Below, one piece after another: positions 50,577-61,073 of a stretch of DNA of 64,000 nucleotides; positions within the stretch are counted from its first letter, which is position 1, and each line of letters starts with the position of its first letter. The notes under the pieces are model-generated. The model did no database searches, was not told the DNA's origin, and saw nothing but the letters and a program-made list of their open reading frames with translations. This stretch comes from Alphaproteobacteria bacterium (GTDB taxonomy: Bacteria > Pseudomonadota > Alphaproteobacteria > JAVJRE01), in assembly GCA_040218575.1 (NCBI GenBank), contig JAVJRE010000006.1, forward strand, positions 62,001-126,000, written 5' to 3'. The position numbers and the translations under genes were made by a program.

Positions 50577-50735
50577 GCTGAGCGAAGCGGCCGGCATCAT
50601 GACGGGTGCCGGGCCGCGCCCCCTGAACACCCCGGGGGCCGTGATCCGCGCCAGTCATGGTAGGTGCAGAGAATGCCGGATTACCGGGACTTTCTGGCTT
50701 GCCGGGCGGAGACGGCCTGCTGAAGGAGCCTGAAT

Positions 50736-52700
<1,965 letters not shown>

Positions 52701-52738
52701 TCTCTTGTCGCCTCCTCCAAACCGCCTGCCCAGGTTGT

Positions 52739-52786
52739 GGCCGGCTGGTCAGGACGGGCCCGTATCGGGCTTTCCACCAGCCGGCC
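52739..52786 (+). other. Nested stem-loop between dnaK and dnaJ
   Basis: GGCCGGCTGGT (52739-52749) is perfectly complementary to ACCAGCCGGCC (52776-52786), an 11-bp outer stem. Inside, GCCCG-TAT-CGGGC followed by TTT forms a small hairpin. The transcript could form a 48-nt structure that attenuates or stabilises dnaJ expression. Confidence 0.6.
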
Positions 52787-52833
52787 GCAGCGTCACTGTG
52801 GCGCCGATGTGCTGCTCACCGGACTCCTGACCC

Positions 52834-54015
52834 ATGGCCACCCGCGACTATTATGAAGTGCTGGGCGTCGCCCGCGACGCCGATGCGGATACCGTCAAGA
52901 AGGCGTATCGCAAGCTCGCCATGGAGCATCACCCCGACCGCAACAAGGGGGATGCGAAGGCGGAGCAGCGCTTCAAGGACGTCAATCAGGCCTATGACGT
53001 TCTGAAAGACCCGCAGAAGAAGGCGGCCTATGACCGCTTTGGCCACGCCGCCTTCGAGGCCGGCGGCATGGGCGCGGCCGGCGCAGGCGGCGGCGCAGGC
53101 GCGGCTGGCGCGCGAGGCTTCGGCGATTTCACCCAGGGCTTTGCCGACATTTTCGAGGAGATGTTCGGCGACTCCGTGGGCGGCCGCGGTCGTGGCGGCC
53201 AGGGCGCGCGCGGTCGCGGTTCCGATCTGCGCTACAATCTGGAAGTGGATCTGGCGACCGCCTTCGCCGGCAAAGAGGCGCGCATCCGCGTACCCACCAG
53301 TATCGCCTGCGACTCATGCAACGGCAGTGGCGCCGAAGGCGGCGCGGCGCCCACTACCTGCCCGTCGTGTGGCGGCGCGGGACGGATGCGGGCGCAGCAG
53401 GGCTTCTTCACCATAGAGCGCACCTGTCCCACCTGCGCCGGCGCCGGCCAGGTGATCGACAAGCCGTGCCGCAAGTGCAGCGGCGCCGGCCGGGTGCAGC
53501 GCGACCGCACCCTGACCGTCAATATTCCGGCCGGGGTGGAGGACGGCACCCGCATCCGCCTGGCCGGCGAGGGCGAGGCCGGGGTGCGCGGCGGCCCGGC
53601 CGGCGATCTCTACATCTTCGTTTCGGTCAAGCCGCACCCGGTGTTCCGCCGCGACGGCCGGACCCTGAAGATCGACGTGCCCATCGCCATGACCGTGGCG
53701 GCGCTGGGCGGTCAGGTGGAGGTGCCGACCGTGGACGGACCGCGCGCGCGCATCACGGTGCCGGCCGGCACCCAGAGCGGCCAGACCTTCCGCCTGCGCG
53801 GCAAGGGCCTGTCAGGCCTGCGTCAGGCGCAGCGCGGCGACATGCTGGTGGAGGTCAAGGTGGAAACGCCGGTCAACCTGACGGCGCGGCAGAAAGAGCT
53901 GCTGAAGGAGTTCGCCCAGGGCGCGCCCGGCGGCGGCCGCAAGTCCAACAGCCCGCAGACCGAGGGCTTCCTGTCCAAAATGAAGGAGCTGTGGGACGAC
54001 CTGACGGAGAAGTAG
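52834..54015 (+). CDS. dnaJ: Chaperone DnaJ (Hsp40)
   Basis: A 393-residue type I Hsp40. The J domain starts [33 protein letters not shown] with HPD; a Gly/Ala/Arg-rich linker with [16 protein letters not shown] follows. Four CxxCxGxG zinc repeats are present ([32 protein letters not shown]), then the substrate-binding C-terminal domains with [23 protein letters not shown]. Full family length. It cooperates with DnaK and GrpE, encoded just upstream. Confidence 0.98.
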   Translation: MATRDYYEVLGVARDADADTVKKAYRKLAMEHHPDRNKGDAKAEQRFKDVNQAYDVLKDPQKKAAYDRFGHAAFEAGGMGAAGAGGGAGAAGARGFGDFTQGFADIFEEMFGDSVGGRGRGGQGARGRGSDLRYNLEVDLATAFAGKEARIRVPTSIACDSCNGSGAEGGAAPTTCPSCGGAGRMRAQQGFFTIERTCPTCAGAGQVIDKPCRKCSGAGRVQRDRTLTVNIPAGVEDGTRIRLAGEGEAGVRGGPAGDLYIFVSVKPHPVFRRDGRTLKIDVPIAMTVAALGGQVEVPTVDGPRARITVPAGTQSGQTFRLRGKGLSGLRQAQRGDMLVEVKVETPVNLTARQKELLKEFAQGAPGGGRKSNSPQTEGFLSKMKELWDDLTEK

Positions 54016-54110
54016 GACCGTCGCCACCGTCGCCGCGTCTCCGCATGATGAATCGCCGCCGCCTTGCCGGCGGCTTTGTGCTTTACTGCGCCCTGCTGAG
54101 GGAGGGAAAT

Positions 54111-54977
54111 ATGCCGCCCGACAGGAACCGGGCTGGTGGGGAGGGGCACGTGTCCGACGCTGACATAATCACAATCGCCATTGCCGGTCCCGGCGGCCGG
54201 GTCGGCCAGCGGCTGGTTGCCGCGGTTGAGGCGGCCGATGACCTGCGTCTGGTCGGCGGGCTGGTCAGGCCGGGTTCCCCCCTGGTGGGGCAGGCTCTGG
54301 CCGGCGCGCCGCAGGCGATGATGACGGACGATCCGGCGGTGCTTCTTGCCATGGCGGATGTGGTGATCGACTTCACCACGCCGGCGGCGACCCGTGCGTT
54401 AGCCCTGGCGGCGGCCGGTCTGGGCGGCGGGGCAACGACCGCGGGCGCGGCCATCGTCAGCGGCACCACTGGCCTCGCGGCCGCGGACGAGGCGGCGCTA
54501 GACCGGGCGGCGGAACGGGTGGCGGTGGTTCATGCGGCCAATATGAGCCCGGCCATACACTTGCTGGCCGGTCTGGTGCAGCGCGCCACGAAGGCGCTGG
54601 GTCCGGCCTGGGATATCGAAATCGTCGAGATGCATCACCGCCACAAGGTGGATGCGCCATCGGGAACCGCCCTGTTGCTGGGCCAGGCGGCGGCGGCGGG
54701 GCGCGGGGCGCGGCTGGAGCATCTGCGTCTGGCGGCCCGTGACGGCGTCACCGGCGAACGACCGGCGGGATCAATCGGCTTTGCATCGCTGCGCGGCGGC
54801 GATGTGGTGGGCGAGCACCAGGTGATCCTGGCCGGCGCCGGCGAGCGCGTGGTGCTCGGTCATGTGGCCGCGGATCGCGGCCTGTTCGCCGCAGGCGCGC
54901 TGGCCGCGGCGCGGGTGATCGCCGGCCGGCCGGCCGGGCGCTATACCCTGGGACAGCTCATGGGACTTGATGACTGA
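54111..54977 (+). CDS. dapB: 4-hydroxy-tetrahydrodipicolinate reductase DapB
   Basis: A 288-residue NAD(P)H-dependent reductase of the lysine/diaminopimelate pathway. It contains IAIAGPGGRVGQRLV (dinucleotide loop), VVIDFTTPAATRAL, HAANMSPAIHLLAGLV and the catalytic EMHHRHKVDAPSGTALLLG. ATG 54111 has GGAGGG 4 bp upstream; a GTG at 54150, also with a purine-rich leader, would match the usual family start, so the first 13 residues are uncertain. A short Gly-rich insertion lies near GLGGGATTAG. It overlaps the cyclase gene by 8 bp. Confidence 0.93.
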   Translation: MPPDRNRAGGEGHVSDADIITIAIAGPGGRVGQRLVAAVEAADDLRLVGGLVRPGSPLVGQALAGAPQAMMTDDPAVLLAMADVVIDFTTPAATRALALAAAGLGGGATTAGAAIVSGTTGLAAADEAALDRAAERVAVVHAANMSPAIHLLAGLVQRATKALGPAWDIEIVEMHHRHKVDAPSGTALLLGQAAAAGRGARLEHLRLAARDGVTGERPAGSIGFASLRGGDVVGEHQVILAGAGERVVLGHVAADRGLFAAGALAAARVIAGRPAGRYTLGQLMGLDD

Positions 54978-56415
54978 CGACCCGAGCCGCGCGTCGCTGA
55001 CCGACGCGGTGCCGGCGGCGGGCCGGGGTTTGCCGCCGGCAGCGCCATGGAGCGGGCGGGAAGGCCTGCGCGCCGGCCATGCGGTGACGCTCGATTCGGT
55101 GGCGGCGCTGCGGCTCGCCATGCGCGGCCGCTTCATCTCGCTGGCGGTGGTGGCGGTCCTGCTGTTCACGGTGGCGCCGGCGCCGGACGTGTTCTGGTTC
55201 CACGGCCTGCTGCTGGTGTTCGGCCTGCTGGGCTGGCTGCAATACCGCCTGCACCGCCTCGGCGGCCACCGGCTGCTGGACACCGGCCTGATGGCGGCGG
55301 ACTTCACGCTGCTGACCTTCACGCTTCTCTTTCCCAATCCGCTGAGCGCATCGGCGGTGGGTGCGCCCATCCAGCTCTGGCTCAACGGCTCCAACGTCAT
55401 TTATTTCTTTATCATCCTTGGATCGCTGGTGTTCTCGGCGACGCCGCGTCGGGTGATGATCGGCGGCGTTCTGGCGGCCGCGGCGTGGAGCGCCGGCTTT
55501 CTGATGATTGCGCTGCGACCTGACAGCGTGACCATTCTGAACACGGACGTGCCCATGCGCATCGGCGTCTATGACGATGCGGCGCGGGCCATCATCACGG
55601 ATCCGCACTGGGTGGACATCATGATGCTGCCGCAACAGGTGGTGGTGATCGTGCTGGTGGCATGGATTCTGTCCATTGCGGTCGGTCGGTCGCGCCGGCT
55701 GCTGGTGCGTCAGGCGGAGGCGGCGCGGCAGCGGGCCAATCTGGCGCGCTATTTTCCGCCGACAGTGGCCGACCGTCTGGCCCGCCGCGACGACGGGCTG
55801 GGCGCGGTCAGCGTCCAGCCGGTGGCGGTGCTGTTCGCCGATGTGGTGGGCTTTACCGCCCTGTCGGAACGGCAGCCGCCGGAACAGGTGGTGGCCATGC
55901 TGCGCGAGCTGCACCGCCGGCTGGCCGACGCGATTTTTGCCCATGACGGAACGCTCGACAAGTTTCTCGGCGACGGCGTGATGGCCACTTTCGGCACACC
56001 TGAAACCCGCGACGGCGATGCGGCGCGGGCGCTCGACTGCGGCCGCGCCATGCTGCGGGAAGTGGACGACTGGAACCGGCAACGGACGGCGGAGGGGGTC
56101 GACGCGGTGCGCCTGTCGGTGGGTCTGCACTACGGGCCGGCGGTGCTGGGGGATATCGGCAGCGAGCGCCGGCTGGAGCTGGCGGTGGTGGGCGACGTGG
56201 TCAATGTGGCGGCGCGGTTGGAGGCCATGACGCGGCAGCACGACACGGCGCTGCTGGCCAGCGCCGATCTGGTGCAGGCGGCGGCCAGGAGCGGTGGCGA
56301 GCAGGTCCGGCGCGATCTGGAAGAGGTGCCGCCGCTGGCGCTGGACGGCCGGGCCGACCGGGTGGCGGCGTGGCGGCTGGCGGCGCGGCCGGCCGGCCAG
56401 GCGCGGGCTGACTAG
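54970..56415 (+). CDS. Membrane class III adenylate cyclase
   Basis: A 481-residue nucleotide cyclase with a six-helix N-terminal membrane domain (about residues 52-240) and a class III catalytic domain (about 285-450). Metal-binding Asp291 (FADVVGF) and Asp335 (DKFLGDG), adenine-recognising Lys331 and Asp409 (VGDVVN), and transition-state Asn412 and Arg416 (NVAAR) are all present, so adenylate rather than guanylate cyclase activity is expected. No HAMP or other sensory domain separates them. It overlaps dapB by 8 bp, and its 3' end lies in a duplicated 16-bp CTAG repeat. Confidence 0.92.
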   Translation: MTDDPSRASLTDAVPAAGRGLPPAAPWSGREGLRAGHAVTLDSVAALRLAMRGRFISLAVVAVLLFTVAPAPDVFWFHGLLLVFGLLGWLQYRLHRLGGHRLLDTGLMAADFTLLTFTLLFPNPLSASAVGAPIQLWLNGSNVIYFFIILGSLVFSATPRRVMIGGVLAAAAWSAGFLMIALRPDSVTILNTDVPMRIGVYDDAARAIITDPHWVDIMMLPQQVVVIVLVAWILSIAVGRSRRLLVRQAEAARQRANLARYFPPTVADRLARRDDGLGAVSVQPVAVLFADVVGFTALSERQPPEQVVAMLRELHRRLADAIFAHDGTLDKFLGDGVMATFGTPETRDGDAARALDCGRAMLREVDDWNRQRTAEGVDAVRLSVGLHYGPAVLGDIGSERRLELAVVGDVVNVAARLEAMTRQHDTALLASADLVQAAARSGGEQVRRDLEEVPPLALDGRADRVAAWRLAARPAGQARAD

Positions 56416-56443
56416 AGGCCGGGCTGGCTAGAGGCCGGGCTGG
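56412..56443. repeat. Two 16-bp direct repeats holding both convergent stop codons
   Basis: CTAGAGGCCGGGCTGG occurs at 56412-56427 and 56428-56443 with no mismatch. The first CTAG is the stop of the cyclase gene and the second is the stop, on the other strand, of the DUF2244 gene. Confidence 0.9.
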
Positions 56444-57024
56444 CTGGGGGCCAGGGGGGCGGGCCGGCGGTCGGCCAGCGCGGTGCGCAGATCCTCGGCC
56501 AGTTGTTCCTTCTGCGCGGCGCCGAGAAAACCGCCGATGAACAGCCGCCGGCCGTGCGAGGTGAGGGTCAGCAGCGGCTGGCGCAGGCCACGACCACCGC
56601 CGGCCAGCATCTCCACCCTGAGCCAGGTGGGCTCCAGCCGCCATTCGGTCATGCGGCCGCCGGCGTCGCCGCGGGTGACGATGAGTTCGCTGTCGGTCAG
56701 ACGGATCCACTCAAAGCGCCGTCGCTCGCGGTTGGACAGGCGAAAGGCGCCCCACAGCAGCAGGCCTTCGAGCCCGAAAAAGCCGGTGACCGGCCAGGCG
56801 CCGCGCGAGAGGAACCACAGGGCCGGCACGGCGGCCAGGGCCACATAGAGTGTCACCAGGGCGACAAAGCCGGGGCGGGTCAGGCTGCGGTGGGGACGGA
56901 TCAGCGCCTCATAGAGGAGGCCGGGGGCCGGGGTGTCGCCGGACGCGGGTATGAGGCTCGGCCGCTGCAGCACCGTCCGGGCGCGGTCGGCGGTGGCGGG
57001 TGAGGTGTCGGTCGGCGGCGGCAT
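56428..57024 (-). CDS. DUF2244-family membrane protein
   Basis: A 198-residue DUF2244 protein. Two hydrophobic helices (about 51-70 and 77-92) form a membrane hairpin, then FRLSNRERRRFEWIRLTDSELIVTRGD and a C-terminal LTLTSHGRRLFIGGFLGAAQKEQLAEDLRTAL segment typical of the family. Alphaproteobacterial members are commonly adjacent to nth, as here. I chose the ATG at 57024 from domain position; the frame extends further upstream with Arg-rich sequence. Function unknown. Confidence 0.85.
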   Translation of the reverse strand: MPPPTDTSPATADRARTVLQRPSLIPASGDTPAPGLLYEALIRPHRSLTRPGFVALVTLYVALAAVPALWFLSRGAWPVTGFFGLEGLLLWGAFRLSNRERRRFEWIRLTDSELIVTRGDAGGRMTEWRLEPTWLRVEMLAGGGRGLRQPLLTLTSHGRRLFIGGFLGAAQKEQLAEDLRTALADRRPAPLAPSQPGL

Positions 57025-57250
57025 GACCCGACCAGTAAAACCCGCCCGGCGGCGCTTGCCAAGCGGCGGCGAAGCGGTGCGGCGGGGCCTTGTGCCTGGC
57101 TGGCGCCGGACCCCGCACCCGGCCCGCACCCGGCCTGGAACCGGCAGAGATCTGGTAAGAGACCATGGCGCTGCGGCCGGCGGGCGGGGGGGGAGGGTGA
57201 GCGGGGGGTTATGGGTTCTGGGTCCCGGCGATCACCATTAGGCTAGGGTC

Positions 57251-57910
57251 ATGGCCCGCCGACGATTGCTCAAACCGGACGAGATCGAGGCTTTCTTCGC
57301 GCGCCTCAAGGATGTGGACCCGGCGCCGCAGACGGAGCTGGTGTGGTCCACCCCCTATACCCTGCTGGTGTCGGTGGTGCTGTCGGCGCAGGCGACGGAC
57401 GTTTCGGTCAACAAGGCGACGGCGCGGCTGTTCCCGAAAGCGGATACGCCCGAGGCCATGCTCCGCCTGGGCGAAGAGGGTCTGCGCGATCATATCAAGA
57501 CCATCGGCCTCTACAACGCCAAGGCGAAGAACGTCATTGCCCTGTCAGAGGCCCTGCTGCGCGATCATGCCGGCCGGGTGCCGGACAGTCGCGAGGCGCT
57601 GATGGCGCTGCCCGGAGTGGGACGCAAGACCGCCAATGTGGTGATGAACTCGCTGCACGGGGCGAAGACCATCGCCGTCGATACCCACGTCTTTCGCGTT
57701 GCCAACCGTACCGGCCTGGCGCCGGGCAAGACCGTGCGGGCGGTGGAGGATGGGCTCATGCGGCGGGTGCCGGAGCACTGGCAGGACCATGCCCACCACT
57801 GGCTGATCCTGCTGGGGCGCTATACCTGTGTGGCGCGCAAGCCCAGATGCCTGGCCTGTCCGGTGGCCGATCTCTGTCTCTACAAGGACAAGACGCAAGC
57901 ATCAGCGTAA
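57251..57910 (+). CDS. nth: Endonuclease III (Nth), DNA glycosylase/AP lyase
   Basis: A 219-residue HhH-GPD glycosylase that removes oxidised pyrimidines. It carries LVSVVLSAQATDVSVNKAT, the helix-hairpin-helix LPGVGRKTANVV with the catalytic Lys, DTHVFRVANRTGL with the catalytic Asp, and the [4Fe-4S] loop CVARKPRCLACPVADLC. The length is normal. It is divergent from the DUF2244 gene with a 226-bp gap containing a G8 tract. Confidence 0.97.
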   Translation: MARRRLLKPDEIEAFFARLKDVDPAPQTELVWSTPYTLLVSVVLSAQATDVSVNKATARLFPKADTPEAMLRLGEEGLRDHIKTIGLYNAKAKNVIALSEALLRDHAGRVPDSREALMALPGVGRKTANVVMNSLHGAKTIAVDTHVFRVANRTGLAPGKTVRAVEDGLMRRVPEHWQDHAHHWLILLGRYTCVARKPRCLACPVADLCLYKDKTQASA

Positions 57911-57947
57911 GGCAGGCGGCAGAGGGCGGTGAGGCGGACCGGTGACG

Positions 57948-58433
57948 TTAGCCGGTGCCGCGCAGGCCGCGCAGGCAGGCCCGTCGCGCCCTGTCGCCCT
58001 GCAGCAACTGGCCGGCCCCATCCATCATGTCGTAATGGACCACCTGGCGCAGGCCGACCCGGTCATAGAGATAGAGGTTGAGGACACAGTCGCTGCGCCG
58101 GTATTGCCAGACCTCGGCCTGCACTTCCTGACGCACCCATGGCGCCGGCCCCATGAGGCGGACCAGCCGGTCGCGGTCGAGACCCACCAGGCGGGCCGGG
58201 TTGTCGTCCGGGTCAGGCGCGGCGGTTGTTGTCTGGCCGGCGGCGGATTGGGTGGCGGCAGGTTGGCTGGCGGCGGGCGGGGTTGTGCTGGTGGATGCGA
58301 CCGGGGCCGCCGGGGCGGCGGCCTGAGTGACGGTAGCGCCGGGGGTCCGGCTGGTCTGGCCGCCGGCGGTGCAGGCACCGAGCAGCAACCCGGCCAGCAA
58401 CATGCCGATTGTCAGCGGCGTTGTCCGCCGCAC
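57948..58433 (-). CDS. Lipoprotein with a BamE/SmpA-like domain
   Basis: A 161-residue lipoprotein: signal MRRTTPLTIGMLLAGLLLGAC ends in a clear lipobox (LLGAC). An Ala/Thr/Ser-rich linker spans residues about 25-75. The folded C-terminal part LVGLDRDRLVRLMGPAPWVRQEVQAEVWQYRRSDCVLNLYLY resembles the SmpA/OmlA (BamE) fold seen in alphaproteobacterial envelope lipoproteins. BamE itself is shorter without the linker, so a paralogue is equally likely. It is convergent with nth. Confidence 0.7.
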   Translation of the reverse strand: MRRTTPLTIGMLLAGLLLGACTAGGQTSRTPGATVTQAAAPAAPVASTSTTPPAASQPAATQSAAGQTTTAAPDPDDNPARLVGLDRDRLVRLMGPAPWVRQEVQAEVWQYRRSDCVLNLYLYDRVGLRQVVHYDMMDGAGQLLQGDRARRACLRGLRGTG

Positions 58434-58510
58434 CGGGTCGGCCGGCGGGCGCAGCGGACCCGGACGGTGGCCCGCCGTGTGGCCGGAACTGCGCCGGAGG
58501 CGAACGCCGT

Positions 58511-58978
58511 TCAGCGTGGCACTCCGCCGCTGTCGTCGGACTCGATCTTCTGCACGTCACCGGACACTTCGGCACCGCTTTCAATCTCTATCTGGCCGTA
58601 ACGCACCTTGCCGGTGAGGCGGCCGGTGCCGTGCACCACCAGGCGGTTGCGGGCCGTCAGCTGACCATCGAAGGTGCCGGCGATGATCGCCGTGTCCACC
58701 GCCGCCGAGCCCTTGAAGGCGCCGGAGCGGCTGACTTCTATGGTGCGGCTGTCGTTGAGATCGGCCTCCACCTCGCCTTCCACCACCAGCGTATCGCAGG
58801 AGGTGATCTGGCCGGCCAGTTTGATGTCGCGGCCGACGGTCAGCTTCTTGCCGTCGCCGCCGCCGCCGCTGGTCTCGCGCCGGTTGGAGGCGGGCACCGT
58901 GAAGGCGCGGCGGGGAAACTCATGAATGCCACCGAGGCCGGGGTCGGCCCGGCGGGGCGAAGAGGAATCGTCGGACAT
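58511..58978 (-). CDS. Bactofilin (polymer-forming cytoskeletal protein)
   Basis: A 155-residue bactofilin. The core is a right-handed beta helix of six-residue turns: KLTVGRDIKLAGQITSCDTLVVEGEVEADL, RTIEVSRSGAFKGSAAVDTAIIAGTFDGQLTARNRLVVHGTGRLTGKVRYGQIEIESGAEVSGDVQ. The N-terminal 45 residues are disordered with an arginine-rich segment. Bactofilins polymerise without nucleotide and scaffold cell-shape or stalk enzymes. The usual M23 peptidase neighbour is not adjacent here. Confidence 0.93.
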   Translation of the reverse strand: MSDDSSSPRRADPGLGGIHEFPRRAFTVPASNRRETSGGGGDGKKLTVGRDIKLAGQITSCDTLVVEGEVEADLNDSRTIEVSRSGAFKGSAAVDTAIIAGTFDGQLTARNRLVVHGTGRLTGKVRYGQIEIESGAEVSGDVQKIESDDSGGVPR

Positions 58979-59102
58979 GGAGGCTCCGGGTCTGAGGCCC
59001 GCGGGCGGGCGTTGGCGACAGTTTACGCGTCTTGGCGGCGTATGCGGAGAGGGAAGTTCAGGACCGGTGTCAGGCGCAGAAAGCGGTGCTTTCCGGCCCG
59101 TC

Positions 59103-59112
59103 GGGGGGGGGG
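59103..59112. repeat. Ten-base poly-G tract upstream of the bactofilin gene
   Basis: Ten consecutive G on the + strand, about 125 bp before the leftward bactofilin start, in the gap after the EI24/CysZ-like gene. Such tracts are slippage-prone. Confidence 0.8.
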
Positions 59113-59174
59113 TGGGCGAGGGGCGGGGCCGGCGAGGGGGTTGGGCCGGCGGGGCCAGGGCTGCCGCGGCAGGC

Positions 59175-59864
59175 TCAGGTGGCGGCGAAGAAGTGCGGCG
59201 CCAGCAGATGAGCCATGAGGGCGGTGGCGATGAAGGGGGCCAGCAGGTTGAGCCCCGGCACGGCGAACAGGCCGACGGTGACGGCGCCGGCGAGGAAGAG
59301 CGTGCCGCCGAGCCGGCGGCGCAGGGCCAGCGCCGCCGCCCGGTCGAGCCGGCGATAGGCCACCAGCTCGAAATACTCACGCCCCAGCAGCCAGCCATTG
59401 AGCAGCACATACAGGGCCACATTGAGCGGCGGCAGAAAGAACAGCAGCAGATAGGCCGGCAGGGCCAGCACATTGACCGCCAGCACCAGCAGGGCGAAGC
59501 GCAGGCCGGTGGCGAGTCCGGCCAGCAGCGACTGACCGGCCGCCGGCGGCAGACCCGGATAATGGCGGCGCTCCACATGGGCGGCCACCTGCTCGGCGAA
59601 CAGGCCGGCGACCAGCCCGGCCACCGCCGGCAGCAGGAACCAGGCGGCGACCAGGGCGGTGGCGCCGCCGGCCCAGTCCACCACCCGCTCCAGCCAGGCC
59701 ATGTCAAACAGACGGGTGGAGGCCAGCAGGGTGATGACGCCGCCCCACAGCGCCACCAGCAGGAGCAGGGTGAGGCCGGCCGAGGCGAGGACCAGACGCA
59801 GGGTCGGCCGCTCGCTGAGCTGGGCGAAGGCGCGGACGAGAGCGGCGATCAGGTTGGCGACCAT
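59175..59864 (-). CDS. EI24/CysZ-like integral membrane protein
   Basis: A 229-residue membrane protein with four to six hydrophobic helices and the EI24/CysZ-type segment GREYFELVAYRRLDRAAALALRRRLGGTLFLAGAV, preceded by PLNVALYVLLNGWLLGREYF. CysZ proteins mediate sulfate uptake; other EI24 members have no known function and the local context is not sulfur-related. The chosen ATG at 59864 removes an upstream Arg-rich stretch. It is divergent from the adenosine kinase gene. Confidence 0.82.
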   Translation of the reverse strand: MVANLIAALVRAFAQLSERPTLRLVLASAGLTLLLLVALWGGVITLLASTRLFDMAWLERVVDWAGGATALVAAWFLLPAVAGLVAGLFAEQVAAHVERRHYPGLPPAAGQSLLAGLATGLRFALLVLAVNVLALPAYLLLFFLPPLNVALYVLLNGWLLGREYFELVAYRRLDRAAALALRRRLGGTLFLAGAVTVGLFAVPGLNLLAPFIATALMAHLLAPHFFAAT

Positions 59865-60051
59865 GGCGCCGGTTATGCCGGCGGCGACGCGGCCGGTCAA
59901 ACCGCATTGCCCAGGGCGGCGATGGGCCGCCGCCGGCAGCGATGGCGGGAGCGGCTGGACGGCCGGCCGTGCGGTCGGGATACTCCGCCGCAACCGGAGC
60001 CTCCGGCGATACCGGCCAGGCAAAGGCCGGCAGGAAACAGGGGAAGAGAGC

Positions 60052-61047
60052 ATGAGCGACGCGGCCTACGACGTACTGGCCATCGGCAATGCCATTGTGG
60101 ATGTGCTGGCCCAGACCGAAGAGGCGTTCCTGACCAGGGAGGGCCTGGCCAAGGGGGCCATGACCCTGATCGACGCAGAGCAGGCGGCGGCGCTCTACAA
60201 CCGCATGCCGCCGGGTATCGAGATGAGCGGCGGCTCGGCCGGCAATACGGCGGCGGGGGTCGCCGCACTGGGCGGCCGGGCCGCCTATATCGGCAAGGTG
60301 CGCGACGACCAGCTGGGGCAGATCTTCGCCCACGACCTGAAGGCGCTGGGGGTCGCCTTTCCGGTGGTGCCGGCGCTGGACGGGCCGGCCACGGCGCGCT
60401 GCCTGATTTTCGTGACGCCGGACGCGCAGCGCACCATGCAGACCTATCTTGGCGCCTGCGTCGGCCTGACCCCGGACGATGTGAATCCGGACGCGGTGGC
60501 GCGCGCCGCCATCACCTATCTGGAGGGCTATCTGTGGGATCCGCCGGCGGCCAAGGAGGCCTTCCTCAAGGCGGCCAGGGCGGCGCACGACGCCGGCCGG
60601 CAGGTGGCGCTGACCCTGTCGGATGCGTTCTGCGTCGACCGCCACCGGGCGAGCTTTCGCGATCTGGTGGCGGGGCATGTGGATGTGCTGTTCGCCAATG
60701 AGAGCGAGATTCTCTCACTTTACCAGACCGGGAACTTCGATGATGCCTTGCAGGCGGTGCGTGGCGATTGCCGCCTTGCTTTCCTCACCCGATCGGAGAA
60801 GGGCAGCGTCATCGTCACCCCCGACGAGGTGCATGTGATCGACCCGTGGCCGGTTGCGCGGGTGGTGGACACCACCGGCGCCGGCGATCTCTATGCGGCC
60901 GGCGCGCTCTATGGCATCGCCCGCGGTCTGCCCCTGGGCCAGACCGGACGCATTGCCTCGGCCGCGGCGGCGGAGGTCATCGGCCATTATGGCGCCAGGC
61001 CCGAGGCGGACCTCAAGGCCATGGCCGACCAGGCCATGAAGGGGTAG
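60052..61047 (+). CDS. PfkB-family adenosine kinase-like sugar kinase
   Basis: A 331-residue PfkB kinase. The N-terminal YDVLAIGNAIVDVLAQTEEAFL and GGSAGNTAAGVAALGGRAAYIGKVRDDQLG, followed by the catalytic VVDTTGAGDLYAAGALYGIARG, are present. In alphaproteobacteria this group is annotated adenosine kinase, forming AMP from adenosine. GGGGAAGAGAG precedes the ATG. A convergent 22-base hairpin follows its stop. Confidence 0.92.
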   Translation: MSDAAYDVLAIGNAIVDVLAQTEEAFLTREGLAKGAMTLIDAEQAAALYNRMPPGIEMSGGSAGNTAAGVAALGGRAAYIGKVRDDQLGQIFAHDLKALGVAFPVVPALDGPATARCLIFVTPDAQRTMQTYLGACVGLTPDDVNPDAVARAAITYLEGYLWDPPAAKEAFLKAARAAHDAGRQVALTLSDAFCVDRHRASFRDLVAGHVDVLFANESEILSLYQTGNFDDALQAVRGDCRLAFLTRSEKGSVIVTPDEVHVIDPWPVARVVDTTGAGDLYAAGALYGIARGLPLGQTGRIASAAAAEVIGHYGARPEADLKAMADQAMKG

Positions 61048-61069
61048 GGCCGGCTGGTCTTTGCCGGCC
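61048..61069. terminator. Hairpin between convergent genes
   Basis: GGCCGGC and GCCGGCC form a 7-bp stem with an 8-base loop between the adenosine kinase stop and the AhpD-like stop. No T-run follows in either direction, so it would be a weak or factor-dependent bidirectional terminator. Confidence 0.5.
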
Positions 61070-61073
61070 GGGT

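Noticed and set aside
53316-54977. 553-codon frame joining DnaJ sequence to DapB
   Set aside because: The portion before 54111 is a shadow of dnaJ; DapB starts at 54111 or 54150 with good ribosome-binding sites.
58511-59707. 398-codon frame that would fuse an upstream Trp/Cys/Ser-rich region to the bactofilin
   Set aside because: The part before 58978 is a shadow of the EI24/CysZ-like gene. The bactofilin has its own ATG and normal length from there.
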